Source: Notamacropus eugenii (Eukaryota; Chordata; Mammalia; Diprotodontia; Macropodidae). From it: 64,000 nt of DNA. Below are positions 33,081-48,000 of this stretch, piece by piece (the stretch's first letter is position 1; every line of letters begins with the position of its first letter). The stretch is from assembly GCF_028372415.1 (NCBI RefSeq), contig NC_092874.1, positions 59,123,865-59,187,864 of the forward strand. Direction: 5' to 3'. Under the pieces are notes generated by a model. It did no database searches. It was not told the origin of the DNA and saw only the letters and a program-made list of their open reading frames with translations. A program made the translations under genes and the position numbers.

Positions 33081-36000
33081 ATGTATGGGTATGTAGATAC
33101 CAACGTGCACACTGCATGCTGGTAGTAATAAGTTGTACTATTAAGCTTGTTTGAAAAAGTACCCATCATTAAGAGTTACCATCTCTGTTTACTCAAAAGA
33201 GTGCTCCCCCTTCCTCCCTCTGGGATAGAGTGTGTGTCAGAGTTGTGGTTGCACTTCTCCGTCTTGCTGCTACTATCATTTGCAGCACAGATTTAGAAGA
33301 GGATTCCTGTTATCTCTGACATTGTTCCAATTGCCTGAGGTATTAAAGGACTACAACTTTGTGTTTCCCATGGTTTTCCCAGTGAAGTGGGAATAAGCTT
33401 TATTAGAAGAGTAGATCCAGCCTTTGCAAAAAATGAAGAGATTCTTAAATGAAAGCTTTTACTACTCTGGCTCCCCCAGTAAAGATAGTATCTCTCTTTT
33501 TGTTAAGTCATTTCAGTTGTTTCAGCTTCTTCATGACCCCATCTAGGATTTTCTTGGCAAAGATACTGGAGTGGTTTGCCATTTCCTTCTTGAGTTAATT
33601 TTACAGATGAGGAAACTGAGGCAGACAGAGCTGAGTGAGTTGTCTGGTAGCATGCTGCTAGTAAATGTCTGAGACTAGATTTGAACTCAGGAAGATGAGT
33701 GTTCCTGACTCTCTAGGCTCCCAAAGTGGGTGATACTGCCCCTTGGGGGAGCTGGAATGATCTGAGTGGTAGGAGCCTCAGCTGCAGTTGGGGGGCCTTG
33801 AATAAAAATAAGGGGGCAGTGGAAGCATAAGGAAACAAAAGATAATAAAATTTTGAAAAACTATAGCTACGTATTTCATCTATCATGTAAGAGAGTTAAA
33901 AGTCATAGTGATTACCTTATTTTCTAAGTAAACACAAAATGTAAGATAGAACTAACTGATCAGTGGTCAAGTCAGCCAACAGGTCTTAACAAGCAAGTGT
34001 TGACAGGCTAGCATGTGCCGTGTTGGCAGGAATACGTGTGTGCAATGACTTATTTATAGTACCATACTGTATGGTTACATGATATAATATTGTGTCATCA
34101 AAGTTTAAATGCAGGAAACCCCCCCAAATTTACAATAAATTATTAAGTTTAAGATGTGTAATTAAAATTTTTTTCAAAATGATGCAAATTAAAAAACATT
34201 TTTTTAAAGGGTTAGTTAAAGAAAGTAAATTTCCGGAGGGGGAGGTAGGGTTCTGAGTAATTTTCTTTTTTTTTTTTTTTTGAAATGAGGGCTGTAGGCC
34301 AAATATGCTTGGGAACCTCTGCTTTAGGCCCTGCACTCTACTATCCATTGCACCACTTAGCTGCCCATATTATCTCTAAGACGGTGTTAAGAGTGCCATT
34401 ATGACATGGAGAGCCTCTTTTCATCCAGGCCCTTTCTTCTGTGTCTTACTAAGTGTTTCCGTCTATGGATTTTTCCCATTAGTTCCTGTTTGTTTTAATT
34501 TCTTTTTAAATTCTTTAATTATTTCTCAGCAGTCAGTTGCTGCATTTAGGGACATCAAGAGATAACTGTTTGATAATCCTAGAGGTAACCAATCCTTAAA
34601 ACTTTTGGTATCCTTTGTTTTTTATAGATAGTGGGTTTTGACTTGGTGAATATCTCTTGACAATCATGGTAAAGATCATTATGTATTTTTTTTTTTATTC
34701 ATTCAGTAGAGTGGAAAGACAAAATATAAGTAGCAAGTAGTGTCAAATAATCAGGGTTCAAGTCCAATTTTACCACTATGGCCTCTAACACCCAACACTA
34801 TTAGGAGAGTGAACCTGCACAAATCATTTAACTGAGCCTCAGTTTCCTCATCAGAAAAGTAAACTACCTACCTTACAGCCTTTCAAAGAAAGTCCTTTGG
34901 AAATTGTAAATTAATATAAAATGTGAGCTTTAGAATGTGAATAGTTACTATTTCAGTTATGGAGATAGCAAATTATGTTTGAAAACTGGCAACTGAAACA
35001 TTTAGCTAGAAAACGAATAATGCCTGATAATTAGCTATGGTAGACTGTTTCATTCCTTAGGATATCTCTTTTTACTTGAATATCTTGTTTATTGTTATTT
35101 TTAAAAAAATAATAGTTTTCTTCTTAATTTAATCTTGGTATCTTTATACTATTATTACTTACACCTTCTCTTCCTGGCTCAGTGTTTCTCTTATGTGTTT
35201 GTATCTGTTACTGCTTTCAGAGTTTAGGGTTTTTTTCTTCTAATTTTGAGGAATGGGATATTGGAGAATGGATGGGCCAAGGGAGATTTGAAAGTTTATT
35301 TCTTAATTTATATTGAGTTCTGACATATTTTGACTCATCTATCATACCAACAATATAGATGAGTCAAGTCAACAAATTATTAAGTGCTTACTATGGGTAA
35401 GGCTGGTTCTAGTATTGGCAATATGCTGAGATAAAAAATTAGGCATATCTGTTATTTTAGAGTTATTTAGGTTATTTAGATTTGTAGTTTAGGTTACTGC
35501 ATGGAAAGGGGATAAAGATAACATTTACTGATTATACTATGATACTTTACATGTGTAAATCCATACTACAACACATTTTTTTATTTAAAAAGTCTTTTTT
35601 AAAATTAACATCTATTCTTTTTTCTCAAATCCCATCATTAGAAAAAAAAAAGACTTAACAAATATGCATAGTCTCAGTATGCACCCTAACGTTGGTCACT
35701 GAGTCTTCTCAGTTCTTAAGTCTTGCAAAGTTGGTTGCTTTTGCAGTGTTGTTAATGTATAAATTATTTTCTTTGTTCTTTACACTTTGCATCAGTGCCT
35801 TCAAATTTTCCCAGCTTTCATGGAAGCCCCATTTTTTTTTCACTTTTTTTTCACATTTTTAATGGCATGAGAATATTAGGTTTAGCTGCCATAATTTGTT
35901 TATCCATGCTTTTATGGATGGACACCCCTTTGTTTTCTAGCTCTTTTCTACTGCAAAAAAGCTACTATAACTATTTTTGTACATAAGGGCATGACAAATT

Positions 36001-39000
36001 TTAGGGGAAAAATTCATTTTATTGTGATTGTTATGTTCAGCGTGGCTAAAAATAAGTGAAGTATCAATGGGGGCCTGGAAATATTTACATCACATTTTTA
36101 GTAATGTGTTCTGACATTTGACCCGGTATGAAAATGATTAAATATTTTAAACATTTTAGCTTATGTACAAAACAGAGAAAGTTCTTGTAATTTATTCTAT
36201 TGTTATCTTCCTTTCAGATTATATATTTAACGATTAAAGTCATTACCCTTTAAATGGTATCTAGGCATTGATTTTTAGAGGCAACATGGCAAAATGGATA
36301 TCATCTTTGAAGACCTGCATGCAAGTTGCACTCTATCTAACACATGAAAGTATAAACAAATGAAAAAGTTTTTATTTCATTTACTATGCCCTAAGCACTA
36401 AAACAGATCTAAGCAAGCCTGACAGTCAGTTCTCAAGGAGTATACATTCTGGTTGCTGATTTGCATTACTAGAGGGAATTTCCTTACTTGGAGTTTCTTG
36501 TAGCAATGAAATCAAAGTTCTGGTCCAAAAAAGTTTCGTAATTGTAGTCTCAGTGTTTTTGATGAGGTGCTTTTTTTTTTTTTTTCACTTGGAAGGTTAG
36601 TTTGGGCTAACTAGTCAAAGAAAGCTACTGGCATCTTGTACTTCAACTAATAGTGTAAGATTCAACAAATTCCAGGTGCTGGGTCATTATGGCTCCTGGT
36701 AGCAGTTGCATTATGTTGGACAATATTATGTTTTCATATTGACTGTAGCCAAAGCTATTGAGTGCGTTTTGTTCTGACTGTTTATGTGTTTTGACTTTTC
36801 TTATTATGATGATTTGGAAAAAATGGTCCAAAGCAGCTGTCAGTGCTACTTGGTTTAGATACCAGTGAGTTTCTTTTCCTTTTTTAAAAAAAAAATTAAT
36901 TTCTTTCAATTAACAAAAATCTATTTTCTCTCCCCCCCACCTCACCAAACCCATTGAAGGCAAAGCAAAAAAATCCTTGGAATATGCATAGTAAAAACAA
37001 AATCTTGAATTGGCCATATGTATTTTATACTGAATCCATTCATTGCCACTAAAGTCCTCTGGAAGCATGATTGATTATATTTTATGCGTGTTGGTGAGAA
37101 TTATTAAATCTCTTAAAGTTGTTCTCCTTGCAGTTTTGTTGTTTTAGATACGTTCTAGTTCTGCTCATTTTAGAACTTGAAGAACTTGCTGTCAGTTCAT
37201 GCAGGTCTTCCTAGATTTCTCTGAAGCCATCATTTTTTGTCACCTCTTATAGCACACTAGTATTTCATCCCATTCATGTGCTGTAATTTTGTTCAGTCAT
37301 TCTTCAAATGATGAGAACCTATCACAAAAAGAACTGCTATAAATATTTTGGAAGAAATGGATTCTTTCCTCTCTCTTTTTTAATCTTTGTGATATTGACC
37401 AAGTATTATTGGATTAAAAGGCACACACAGTTCAGAGAGGTTTTTTTGGCATAGTTCCAAATTGTTTCCACAATGGCTGGACCAATTCACAGTTTTATCC
37501 ACAGTGTATATCAATGTTCGTGTTTTCCCATAGCCCTTCCAACATTTGTCATTCTGCTTTGTTGACATCTTTGCCAACTTGATGAAAACAGACATGGAAT
37601 TTCAGAATTGCTTTAATTTGCATTTTCCTAATTATTAGTGATTTAAAGCCTGTTTTTCCTGTAGCTCTTCATGTCATGGACTTCTTCCTTTAAAAACTGT
37701 ATATTCTTCTGTGCTGATCATTTATAAATTGGAGAATGGGTCCTTTCCATAGAAATTTGAATCAGTTCTTTAGTGTTTTGGAAATGGCATTTTTATCAGA
37801 GAAACTTGCTGTAAGATTCTTTTCCCTGTTATTTTGTTGGAATAAAAAATAATTTTATGCAGTCACAATTGTCCATCTTGTGTTCTTCTCTATCTTTGAT
37901 TATGAATTTTTCATCAATAGATCTGACAGGAAATTTCCTTTCTTTTCTAATGTGTTTATTATGTGACCATTTATATCTGTCATATATCCATATGGAACTT
38001 ACCTTATTTTTGAGTGTGAGGTGTTGGTCTCAACCTATGATATTTCTGTTAGACTATTTTCCAGTTTTCCCATCAGTTTTTGTTGAATATTAAGTCCTTG
38101 TTCCAGTAGCTAAAGTCTTTGGGTTTATCCACACTAGGCAAATAGGTTTGTTTGTTTCTCTCTTCCTGTGTTTACTCTGTCTTATTGATCATTAAAAAAT
38201 AGAGCTACTCAGCTTCTTAACCACTTAGACTTATCTTGCTTGGTCACATTTGCTAAGCTTTCTCTTTGAGTTTTTCCAAAGGATGGACACCTCTAGTGAA
38301 GCTGATTTTTGTCCCAAACTAGTGTTGGGAGCCAATGCCTTATGACAACATCCTGCCCTAACATCATCCCCACCCCACTGCCCCATGTCCCCCTTTTTTT
38401 CCTTTTCTGGAAAGCTGAAAAATTTATCTGCCTCTAACTCGGGGGGTCATGTGGCTCCTACATCAGTCAGATTTGTCAGGCCCCCATAAGTTGTTTTCAT
38501 CTTTAAGTGTGGGAGTGTCAATAGTTGTTTTTATCCATGACCTCCTACTTATTCACTTAAAAAACACTTTATATGTAAACACATTGCACATAGATGTGTG
38601 TGTACATCTATACATACAAAGTAAGAATGTCATAATAAAAAATACACTTGATTGAAATTTATGTTGGGTTGTTTTTTTTTTTTGATACTAACATGGAAAA
38701 AAGTACTTAGTGACACTGGTATGAACCTCAGGTATATAGAGCTAGCACTGGAAGGAACTTGAGAGGCCTCCTGGTTTAACCTGGGAAGCTCAGTGGGGCA
38801 GTGATTACACAACTGGACCTAGAGTCAGGAAGATTCAGCCTCATACATTTTACTAGCTGTGTGACCCTGCAGACATGGCTTAAGAGCTGCCTTCCTCAGT
38901 TTCCAAATCTGTAAAATGGGAATGATCTCATCTCCCTCCCAGGGTTGTTGTGATCGTCAAGTGACATAACGTTTCTAGAGTGCTCAGCATACACTAATTA

Positions 39001-42000
39001 GCCTTGGCACAGATTAGGTGATTAATAAGTCCTTCCTTCTTCAGAACTTCCCTTTTTTTGTCCCTCTCTCCCTCACATTTTACAAATGATAATACTGTTG
39101 GACAGAAAGATTAAGTGACTTGCTTGAAGTCACACTGTTAGTAAATATCAGGCAAGGTTTTAACACAGGTGCTTTGCATCCAGAGCCAGCATACTTTCCT
39201 TGAGAGGGATTATATATATTAAATCATTGGGCCTTTCATATCTGATATTTTGTTGATTCTCTGAGTGTGGTTCTGTGTAACTTATACCCTATTAGAGTTT
39301 AATTAGATTCCTTCATTTCATGTATTATTTTTCTCCTCTTACACCATCCTTGTGGGCCCCTGTCATCTTTTCATTACAGAGAGGTTCAGATTTACACATT
39401 CCCTACAGTTATTTTTCTGGAAATGTGAAGAGATTTTTACTTTTGTAATGGTAATTTTGTTCTGGTTTTATTTCTTAACATCTTACCAGTCTTGTATGTA
39501 TTTTTAAGAAAAAAGATCAAAATACCTTATTACTTTTAATCTTTGTAGATAAAGCTCTTGGTACAGTGGTTTGTTATGGCTAAACTAGTTTTATACATCT
39601 GAGCAATCTGCTGCCATTCTTGCCGAAGGCATTATACTGGGAAGAGAATATAAAATGGGCCTTATCCTCTCCCACAGAAACATGAGAGAAACAGTGTGTT
39701 TGATGGATGATTTTTTGAGCCATGCCAAGATTTCAAACCTTGCTGTGAATTTTTTGTACATGTTCATTTACTGAACTTTGACAGTGATTTTAAAATGTTT
39801 TACATTTTACTATTATTCCTGAGTTGAACACTCTTGTTCATTCCCCCATTCCAAACCATTTACAATTTTCTTTACATATCTCCATAAAATATTAGTGTTT
39901 AAACATCTGTGTAATCATACATTTTGAGGTTATTGTTTTTCATGCCTTTTTTATGAAAGAATAATTTCACCTTGCTGATGCTACCTAAAATTGTTTAGAT
40001 CGCTTAGCTCTGATAAGGATTGAAAAAAATGTAAAGGGAGGATCCCTGCTATAGTCCACATCTTGCCTTTACAAGCACGTAACAGATTTTGAAAGCAGAA
40101 TTGCTCCTTATCTTTATGTTATGAAATATTGAATTAACTTCTTTGTTCTCTTTACCTTTCCTCTTTTCAGCTTCATTTATTTTGATTCAGAGATGCTTAT
40201 TCTATATATCTCTATCTTAGACACAGGTTAGTTTGATTGTTTCTAGTGGTTTCAACTATTGCCTAATTTTACAAAAAATGTTATTCAAAACCTCCATTTT
40301 CCCTTTTCTTTCCTCCTTGATATTCTTTTATTAGTTTGAGTTCTCTGTAATTCATCAAGTACTGTACATTCCTAGAGATCACTTTCCTAAACTGTTTTGT
40401 CTCCAAGGAAAGCACTTTAAAATACAAAAATAATCTTTTGCTGAGTATAATTTTAAGCTGAAGACCACCTACTTTGACTTTCCCTTGGTAATTTTTAAGT
40501 TGATGATTTAAAAATCTGTTAGGTAATTTGCTTTTCTCTGTATTTTACAGACTGTTTTGCCTTATGACTCCCCCAAATGAAAAAAAAATGGGACATTTAA
40601 TACAGAGAGATAAATTGTTTCAAGCTTTCTGTCTGTTCATTTTCAGGAACAAATAGCAGTGTCTCATTTTGACATCCTTGTACAGTTATTTTTCCTTCTT
40701 TTATCTGTTAATTTCTAACTTTTAGTGTAGCTGTTTTTAAGATTTCTTCTTTTACTGACTCATTTCTCCCTCTAGCTTAGTAATGTTTTTTATTCCTTGA
40801 ATTTTTAAAAATAATTTTTGTGTTGAATTTCAGTCAGCCAATGACATAAATGTGATATCTACTGCTCTTAAAATTATCCATTATACAACAGTATAAAATG
40901 AATCAGACACCTGTGATATTGTGTTAAATTCTTACCATATTAGATACTAGAGCATTGTTATTTTTCTTAGAAGGCACTTAGAATTGTTACTTTGTAAATC
41001 TTTAATTATATCATTTTTTATTCTTACAGACTGATGGAGCTGGAAAGCACCATACAATAACAGCACTTGTGACTTGCACAAGATCCTAGTTAGTGGCCAA
41101 GGTTGGAATTGAACACAGATCTCCTAACTCCTAGTTCTGTATTCTTTCCACTGGACTCTTTCAACAAACATGTTGAGATTCTCTTCATTTTTGTATCTAT
41201 TTGCCTTTCTCCAAGTAGTTAGTAAAAATCTTTCAGACAAGTCCTTCAGAATATAGCCATTTTTGACACTGGAGGGAATTAAGATAAAAACCATTTGCTT
41301 TGTTAAAACTAAAATTGCTTCCATTGAACCAAAATATTTGGTTTAAGGATAACAGTATCATATATAGAAGTTAAAGTGTATTTTTGAAATTTAGTACTAC
41401 GTTTCATTATTGGGTGCTGTTGAATATTATTCAGTAAATTGACAAAATCTCATTGCAACTTGAATTTTCTAATACATTGATAAAGATAATTGTTTTGAGG
41501 TATTTCTTTCTGTATCTAAAATTAAAATGGTAATGAATTCTTTAATCAATAGATTATAATGTTTTCAGAAATAAATTTCTGCAATCTTCACATATCTGTT
41601 GTACATTTAGCAAATACTATAAGACGGCATTGAGGTCACAAAGGGTCAAATAGAACTGGTTAAACAACAGCAACAAATAGATGGCACAGGAGATTGATTA
41701 TATGACTTCATATAACAAAGCTGATGGTTTTATATATTAAAATTTTTGACTTAGTGATAGCCAGATTTAGCTTCATCTTTCTTTTTCATCCTTTCTGTTT
41801 TCTTTTGACTTAATTGTTTCGATTTTGAACATCTGTGAAAACTCAATATGAACAATCTTTTGATTCCTATTTCTAATTTCAGTTCTGTAGCTGTTATCCC
41901 ATTTTTAATGCTCTCTAAGACTTTGTGATTTTATTGGATTGTCTGACTTATATTCATGAGTAATTCCACACCATTTTTACAGATATATTCTGCCAACATT

Positions 42001-45000
42001 TAGGACATATGGGGAAAAAAATTAGAACTGATGTGGTGGTATTGGAAGAGCAATAAGCCAAGTGTCTCCTACTAGCTCTCCACATAACTTCCAGGATGAA
42101 CATGGGTAATTAATTTGACATCTTTGGGCCTTAGTTTTTTCATATATGAAATGAGGAGTTTTGATTCCATTTGATATTTAAGTCTCCTTTCTAGTCCTTA
42201 AATCTTGTGAATTTTCAGGGAAGTTGACTGAAGAGTCAACAATAGTTGACAATAGTCAACAATAGTGCCTAATTTTTTTATTTTTGAAGGACTTTGAAAT
42301 TTTAGAGTTGGAAACTAGCTCTCAAGTAAGCCTGGACTTTGGCATTGGAGTATCTTATGTGAGTTCTAGCAGGAAGGCCAGTATCACTGGATTAAAGACT
42401 GTATTGATGTGGGGGAGGAGTGAAATGTAAGAAAACTGGAAAAGTAGGAAGGAGCCAGGTTGTGAAAGACTTTTAAGTGTCAGAGTTGCTAGGGACCAAC
42501 TGGATTTTATGGTGTTGGGGTTTGTGATATGATCAGATCTGCACATTAAAAAGAATAATTTGACAATTGAGTGGAGGATAATTTGGAGTGAAGAGATGCT
42601 TGAGGTAGGGATGCCAACGAGCTATCTGTTGCAATATTTTAGGCTTGAGGTTTTGAGGGCCTGCACCAGGGTGGTGTCAGTGATGAGCAGAGAAGGGGCA
42701 TATACAAGATATATTTCAAAGGTAAAGTTAACAGGACTTGGCAAAAGATTGAGTATATGGGAGATGAGAGAGTGAGGAGTTGAGAGTGACATCTGTGATG
42801 TGGTACCTTCAACAATAACAGGGAACTTAGGAAGAAGGGAAAATTTTGGAGGAAAGATAATGAGTTTTGGACATGCCGAGTTTAAGATGTTTATAGGCTG
42901 TCTAGCTAGAAATTTCCATTAGGCAGTTGGAAGTGTGAGACTAGAGTTGAGGAGGGAGATTAGCCCTGGACAGAGCTGTAGGAAACACCATATACCTTAG
43001 CAAGTTGTGAGCTGGGTGAAGATGAGAAAAAGAAATAAGACCAGATAGATAGGTAGGAAGGGAAGCAAGAGGGAATGAGCTTGGAAACCAGATTGTAGCA
43101 AGAGTGAGAGAAGGGAAAAAGAGAGGGAGAAGAAAGTGGAGGCATTGATAAGACGGTATGTTCAAGCAAGGAGAGCTAGGGGACTGCAGCTAGTGGAGGT
43201 GGCCTGGGGAAGTCTGAGTTAGAGTTTTCAGGATGGAGGAGACAAGAACATGTTTGCAGGTAGTAGGGAAACAACTAATAGGGAAGTCTGGGGATGATTG
43301 AGGGGAAAGTCTTCTGGATAAGATGGGATGGAATGAAATGAAATTTACATATAGAGGAGTTAGCTTTGGTAAGGAATATGAATAATACCATTACATATGA
43401 GACAGGAATGAAGAAGGAGAGAGTGGCAGAAGTCATCTTGGTGATGTGAAACGAGAAAGTAGGGAGAAGGAGGAGGGGGAATAAGGATTTATTAAATACC
43501 TACTATGTGCTGGGGCAGCAAGGTGGCAGAGTGGACAGAAGTGACTGAGCACAACAACTCATGCTGGGCACAATTCTAAGTGCATTACCAATATCTTCTT
43601 ACTTGGTTCTCACTACTCTGTGAAGTAGATACTATGATTATCCCCATTTTAGAGTTGAGAGGAAATTGAAGCAGAGGTTAAGTGACTTGGCCAGGGTGAC
43701 ATAGCTATTAAGTATCTGAGGCTGAATTCTCACTTCTTGATTCCAGGCCCAGTACTCTATGCATATGGTCCCTTAGGTGTTCAATGGCAGCTAAGGCTCA
43801 GGTTTTTTCTGTAAAATATGAGGTAAGTTTATCATCTGAGATTTCTATCAAAGGGAACTATAGAGCTTTGAGGAGGGATGAAAGGTTTCGGAAGACCAAC
43901 TGTGGTGAGTGGGATAATAAGTTAATTAAGGAGGTATAATGCCTTGCTGTCGTGAGGACCCAGTTGAGTTTACATAACCTAAATTTGTAGTGGTCCCATT
44001 CAACACAGTTTTGTGATTTTTCTGCAACATTGTTCAACAGCAAAGTAGCCGCTCTTTTTTACTTGTACAGGAGCAAAGACAGCTTATGGTGGGAGTGATC
44101 CAAGTTAAGATACTAAAGAAGAGGACAGTGTGGGGTTGAACAAGTTTCACTGAGGGGTTATGGTGGAGAAGGGAGGAGAATGTAGCTACTGCATGGGGTG
44201 GTCTTCCGGGGAGAAACAGGTTGAGGGATTGGTAGTCAAGGTGACAATGAAGAACAGATTGAAGTTATAATGAAGAGAGAGGTGAAATGACCATAGGTTG
44301 TGAATTTCCTCATCTGATCACAGTTCTCATTTTACAAGACCAAGGGTATCACCAGGACATCTTGACTCTACTTCCAGCTCTCCTATTCCTTGGTTTTAAA
44401 ACTCTAGGCAAGCCTTGTAACCTCTCTGGGCCTCAGTTTGTCCATCTTTATAATGAAAAGCTTTAACAGATCAATTAAAGCCCCCTTTTAGTTCAATTTG
44501 GTTATATAATGAATTTACATAGATTTTCTTGCCTTTAGAAAACACAGTACAAACATTCAGATATGATAATTATTCACTTTGCCAGAGGATTTACTATTTG
44601 CCCTTTGATTCCGGCTGAATTTAAGACTTAATAGAATTTACAGAAATTCATTTTAAAACTTTCCAGGAACATATATCCTGGGTAATATGAATTATAAACA
44701 TAGTAAGAAGGGTACACTTTTGTGTTTGTTTTTAAATAAACCTTAGAAAAGTCAGCCAGAAGTTTCATTTTTGCATTGTTTCATGTTTGTGATGTTATTT
44801 AATCTAAAATGAAAATAAATTTTAAATTAGTGTTTAGACTTGTTATATTTGGGGAGAAAAATCCCCCACGCAATTTGTATTTAGTGCAGGGTCAGCCCAG
44901 TAAGTGTGAAGTAGGCAAAGTTACACTTACTTAGTGAGCTACTTACCCTTTCTGTGTCTTTCCCTTTTCTGATGAGTATATTTAAGGTATAAAAACTATG

Positions 45001-48000
45001 AAACATATAGTAGTTGATAAAAAATGTATGCACTTGGATAGATTTGACTTAAGTTTGATAAAACTTATTTTATAAACAGCACATATAGTTTCCTTCCTAT
45101 AACTCAATATATAAAATTTAGTAATAGTTTTGTTTTTAGAAGGGACACACCATAGTTGCCTGGAAGTGATTTATGTAAGCTACATTCCAGAAACATTCTC
45201 TAATAATTATTTAGTTTCTTTTTTGCTCCCTTCTTCCTTGTATTTCTATATTCCTCCTCACTCAGTGTTCTGTGTCAGGTGACTTTGCCTTTGGCAGAGT
45301 GGATGGCAAAAATGTCCCAAGATGTTTCAGGTGTTTGTAATGTGAGCCATTGTCTGAGGCCCGCTCAGCGTAGTGGGTTAGGTGAATTTACACTTGCCTC
45401 CCAGTCACACTCAGTCCCAGGGAGGAACGCCTGATCTCTGGTCCAGAAGAGGGCGCTATTTCCTATGGGGAAAAGGGCCAGTTAGTGAAAGGGAAGATGG
45501 CAAGATGTCCCAAAATGTCCCGAGTAGATGGAGGTAAAGCATGTTCCCAGGTTAACTAGATAGTCAGCAAAAGTTGTGCTGCTCAGGTGAAATAATGTAA
45601 GGGTTTTGTAAACCTTAAAGTCCTATATGAATGTCAGTTATTTAAAAACAATATTCCATTAATATCCCTCCACCCTTAAAAACAATTAGAATTCACTTAT
45701 GTGCAAGTGTCTCAGAGATGTTCACTTGAAGTTTTAATAAAGAAATAATAGCTTAAGATGTTACCTTAACCAGATGAAGACAAGAATAGTTTTTTTTTAG
45801 CCAGGGGCTTCTGCAGTCACCACCCAAGTACTGACCTATTCTATAGACACTAAGGACCAGCCCTAGTTACATGAATGTCTTTTTGGAAATCTTACATAAA
45901 ACAGAACTTTAGGAAGTGCTAGTCCAGTGCTTTCTTTGTACATGGGTTTTTGTAGGTTATGCTAGTGGCAGCCTCCATCAATATCTACAGTGGTAGAAAA
46001 GCTTCCTGTATACTCTCAACAAGACTTTTCCGGGGACCAGCCTAGTGATGCATAGAGGCTTCAGTAGGTTGGCCATTATGTGATGAATTCATGATAAACC
46101 ATGAAAATACAAAAAATACAAGAGACCGCAGTAAGCCCCAGCCATACCAAAGGCATTTAAGGATGAAGTTGAAATGAAAGGAAACGGAAATTGGGAGGAT
46201 TAGCAAAAATTTCTGGCCGTAGTTTTTCTCTTTCGTCTTGTCATGAGCTATCACATTTGGATTCTATCATCACTCTCTCAGTTGTGCAGCAAGAGGAAAT
46301 AGAAATGACATTAAAGTAAACAAAGATGGAACAACAGTTGTGACTACATTAGGTATATACAAACATATCTGTGCTGAAGGTGGCATAATTGTTAGGTTTT
46401 TCAGGGATTCTCAAGATATTGGAAGAAGGGAGGATACCAAATATTTGAAAAACTTATAAAAAAGGGCACAGAGAATTATTATTTGTGCCTATTGATCCCA
46501 TGTTCTTATTTTCTGAACCCTGGAAATCATTGTGAAAATAATCTACACACTTATCAGTTATATTCTGAATGAAGGTATGAAAAGAATCTTAGGACCAGTT
46601 TCAGAGCTGTAAGAGATGTTAGAGATCAAGAAATCAAACCCCCTCATTTTTCAGATGAGGAAACTGAGAAATAGCAAATTTACTTGCTTGAGGATCAAAC
46701 TGCTGGTAAGTGGATGAGGCAGAATTTGAAACAATTTTTTTTCAGATTCTTAGTCCAATACACCCCAAATTTTATTCTAGAGTAGTTCACATCTTTTAGA
46801 CAATTTTATGACTGTAAAGATTGAAAGAATTTAAGATCCTGTTGTGTTTATTGTTTAGGCACTATCAAGATACTTGATTCTGTAGAGCAAAATGTGACAC
46901 TTAAAGGTTTTTCAAGAGTATCTTGCATTTGTATGTTGAAATTATACAAAATTCTTTCCAAAAGCTATCAACAGTCATAACTTTGTTCAAAGCCCATTAA
47001 TTATTAATTTTGGAGAGATTACTGGAACATACTGCAATATACTCCTCTGTTGAGAGAAGGGGTAAGCTCCTTGAGAGTAGGGACTGTTTTCATTGTATTT
47101 GTATCCCTAGCACTTAGCACAGTGCGCCCCAAAGTGTCCTTGTGGATTGATTGATTCACTTACCAACTTGTCATGAAGGCTGTCCAGTGTGGAAAGGATT
47201 TTCTGTGGGACACTAGATGCTCTTGTTGGCAGATGATGGTATGTTGATTGCATGGTGTCTTAGAACACTGCAAAGCTTCCTGATAAATAAAGGAGATTTA
47301 TAATCATACATGATACAAGATCTATGTCTGGATACACCAACTCTATGGGCTGTCCATCTAACAGTTTATCTCAGTCTAGATAGATCTGTGCAGATACCTA
47401 GACATATCTCTTCTAGTCCTTTTGCATTATTTTGAGGTAACATAATAAAAGTAAAGCAAACAAGTACAAATAATCAAAACTCAGAAATTTTTTTAAAGGT
47501 GTATTTAAAGACTTTAAAGGTCTTTGGGACTTCTGTTATTCTCTCTGACCTTATCTTTCTCTTTTAAAAATCTTTTTACTCTTCCGCAGGTTTTGTTTTT
47601 TGTGGGGTTTTTTGCCTCCTTTCTTTTCCTTTTGGTAGTCTCAGAATTTGTTTATTTGTTTGACTTTTTGTCCTATCTAGTAGCACTTTCTATGCTCTGT
47701 TGGCAGGAAAAGTCAGGCCAATTCTTGAGTTGATGAATACCTCTTATGTAAGAGTGCTGACACCACACATTGCTCATTTAGATGCCAGCATTATAGAAAA
47801 GCCGTAGTGTACAGTGCCAGCCAGGAGTTCAGTACGGGGGTAGGTCACCAAAAGATCATTTTTGTGTTTGGGGCCAAACAGATTTTTAAACTATAATATC
47901 AATACATGTGTTTCATTCTTTGTTACTGTTCATAATGTGTCAATGGCCAGAGATAATGGGGTATACACTGAAAGCTTTACAAAAAAGGTTTTTTACTATA

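Noticed and set aside
33023-33117. Open frames with poly-Cys-Val or poly-His-Thr
   Set aside because: They are translations of the (GT)n microsatellite. The same applies at 61688-61732.
42941-43169. Ser/Pro/Leu-rich minus-strand frames of about 70 codons
   Set aside because: They fall in an antisense L2 whose purine-rich plus strand gives pyrimidine-rich complement and few stops.
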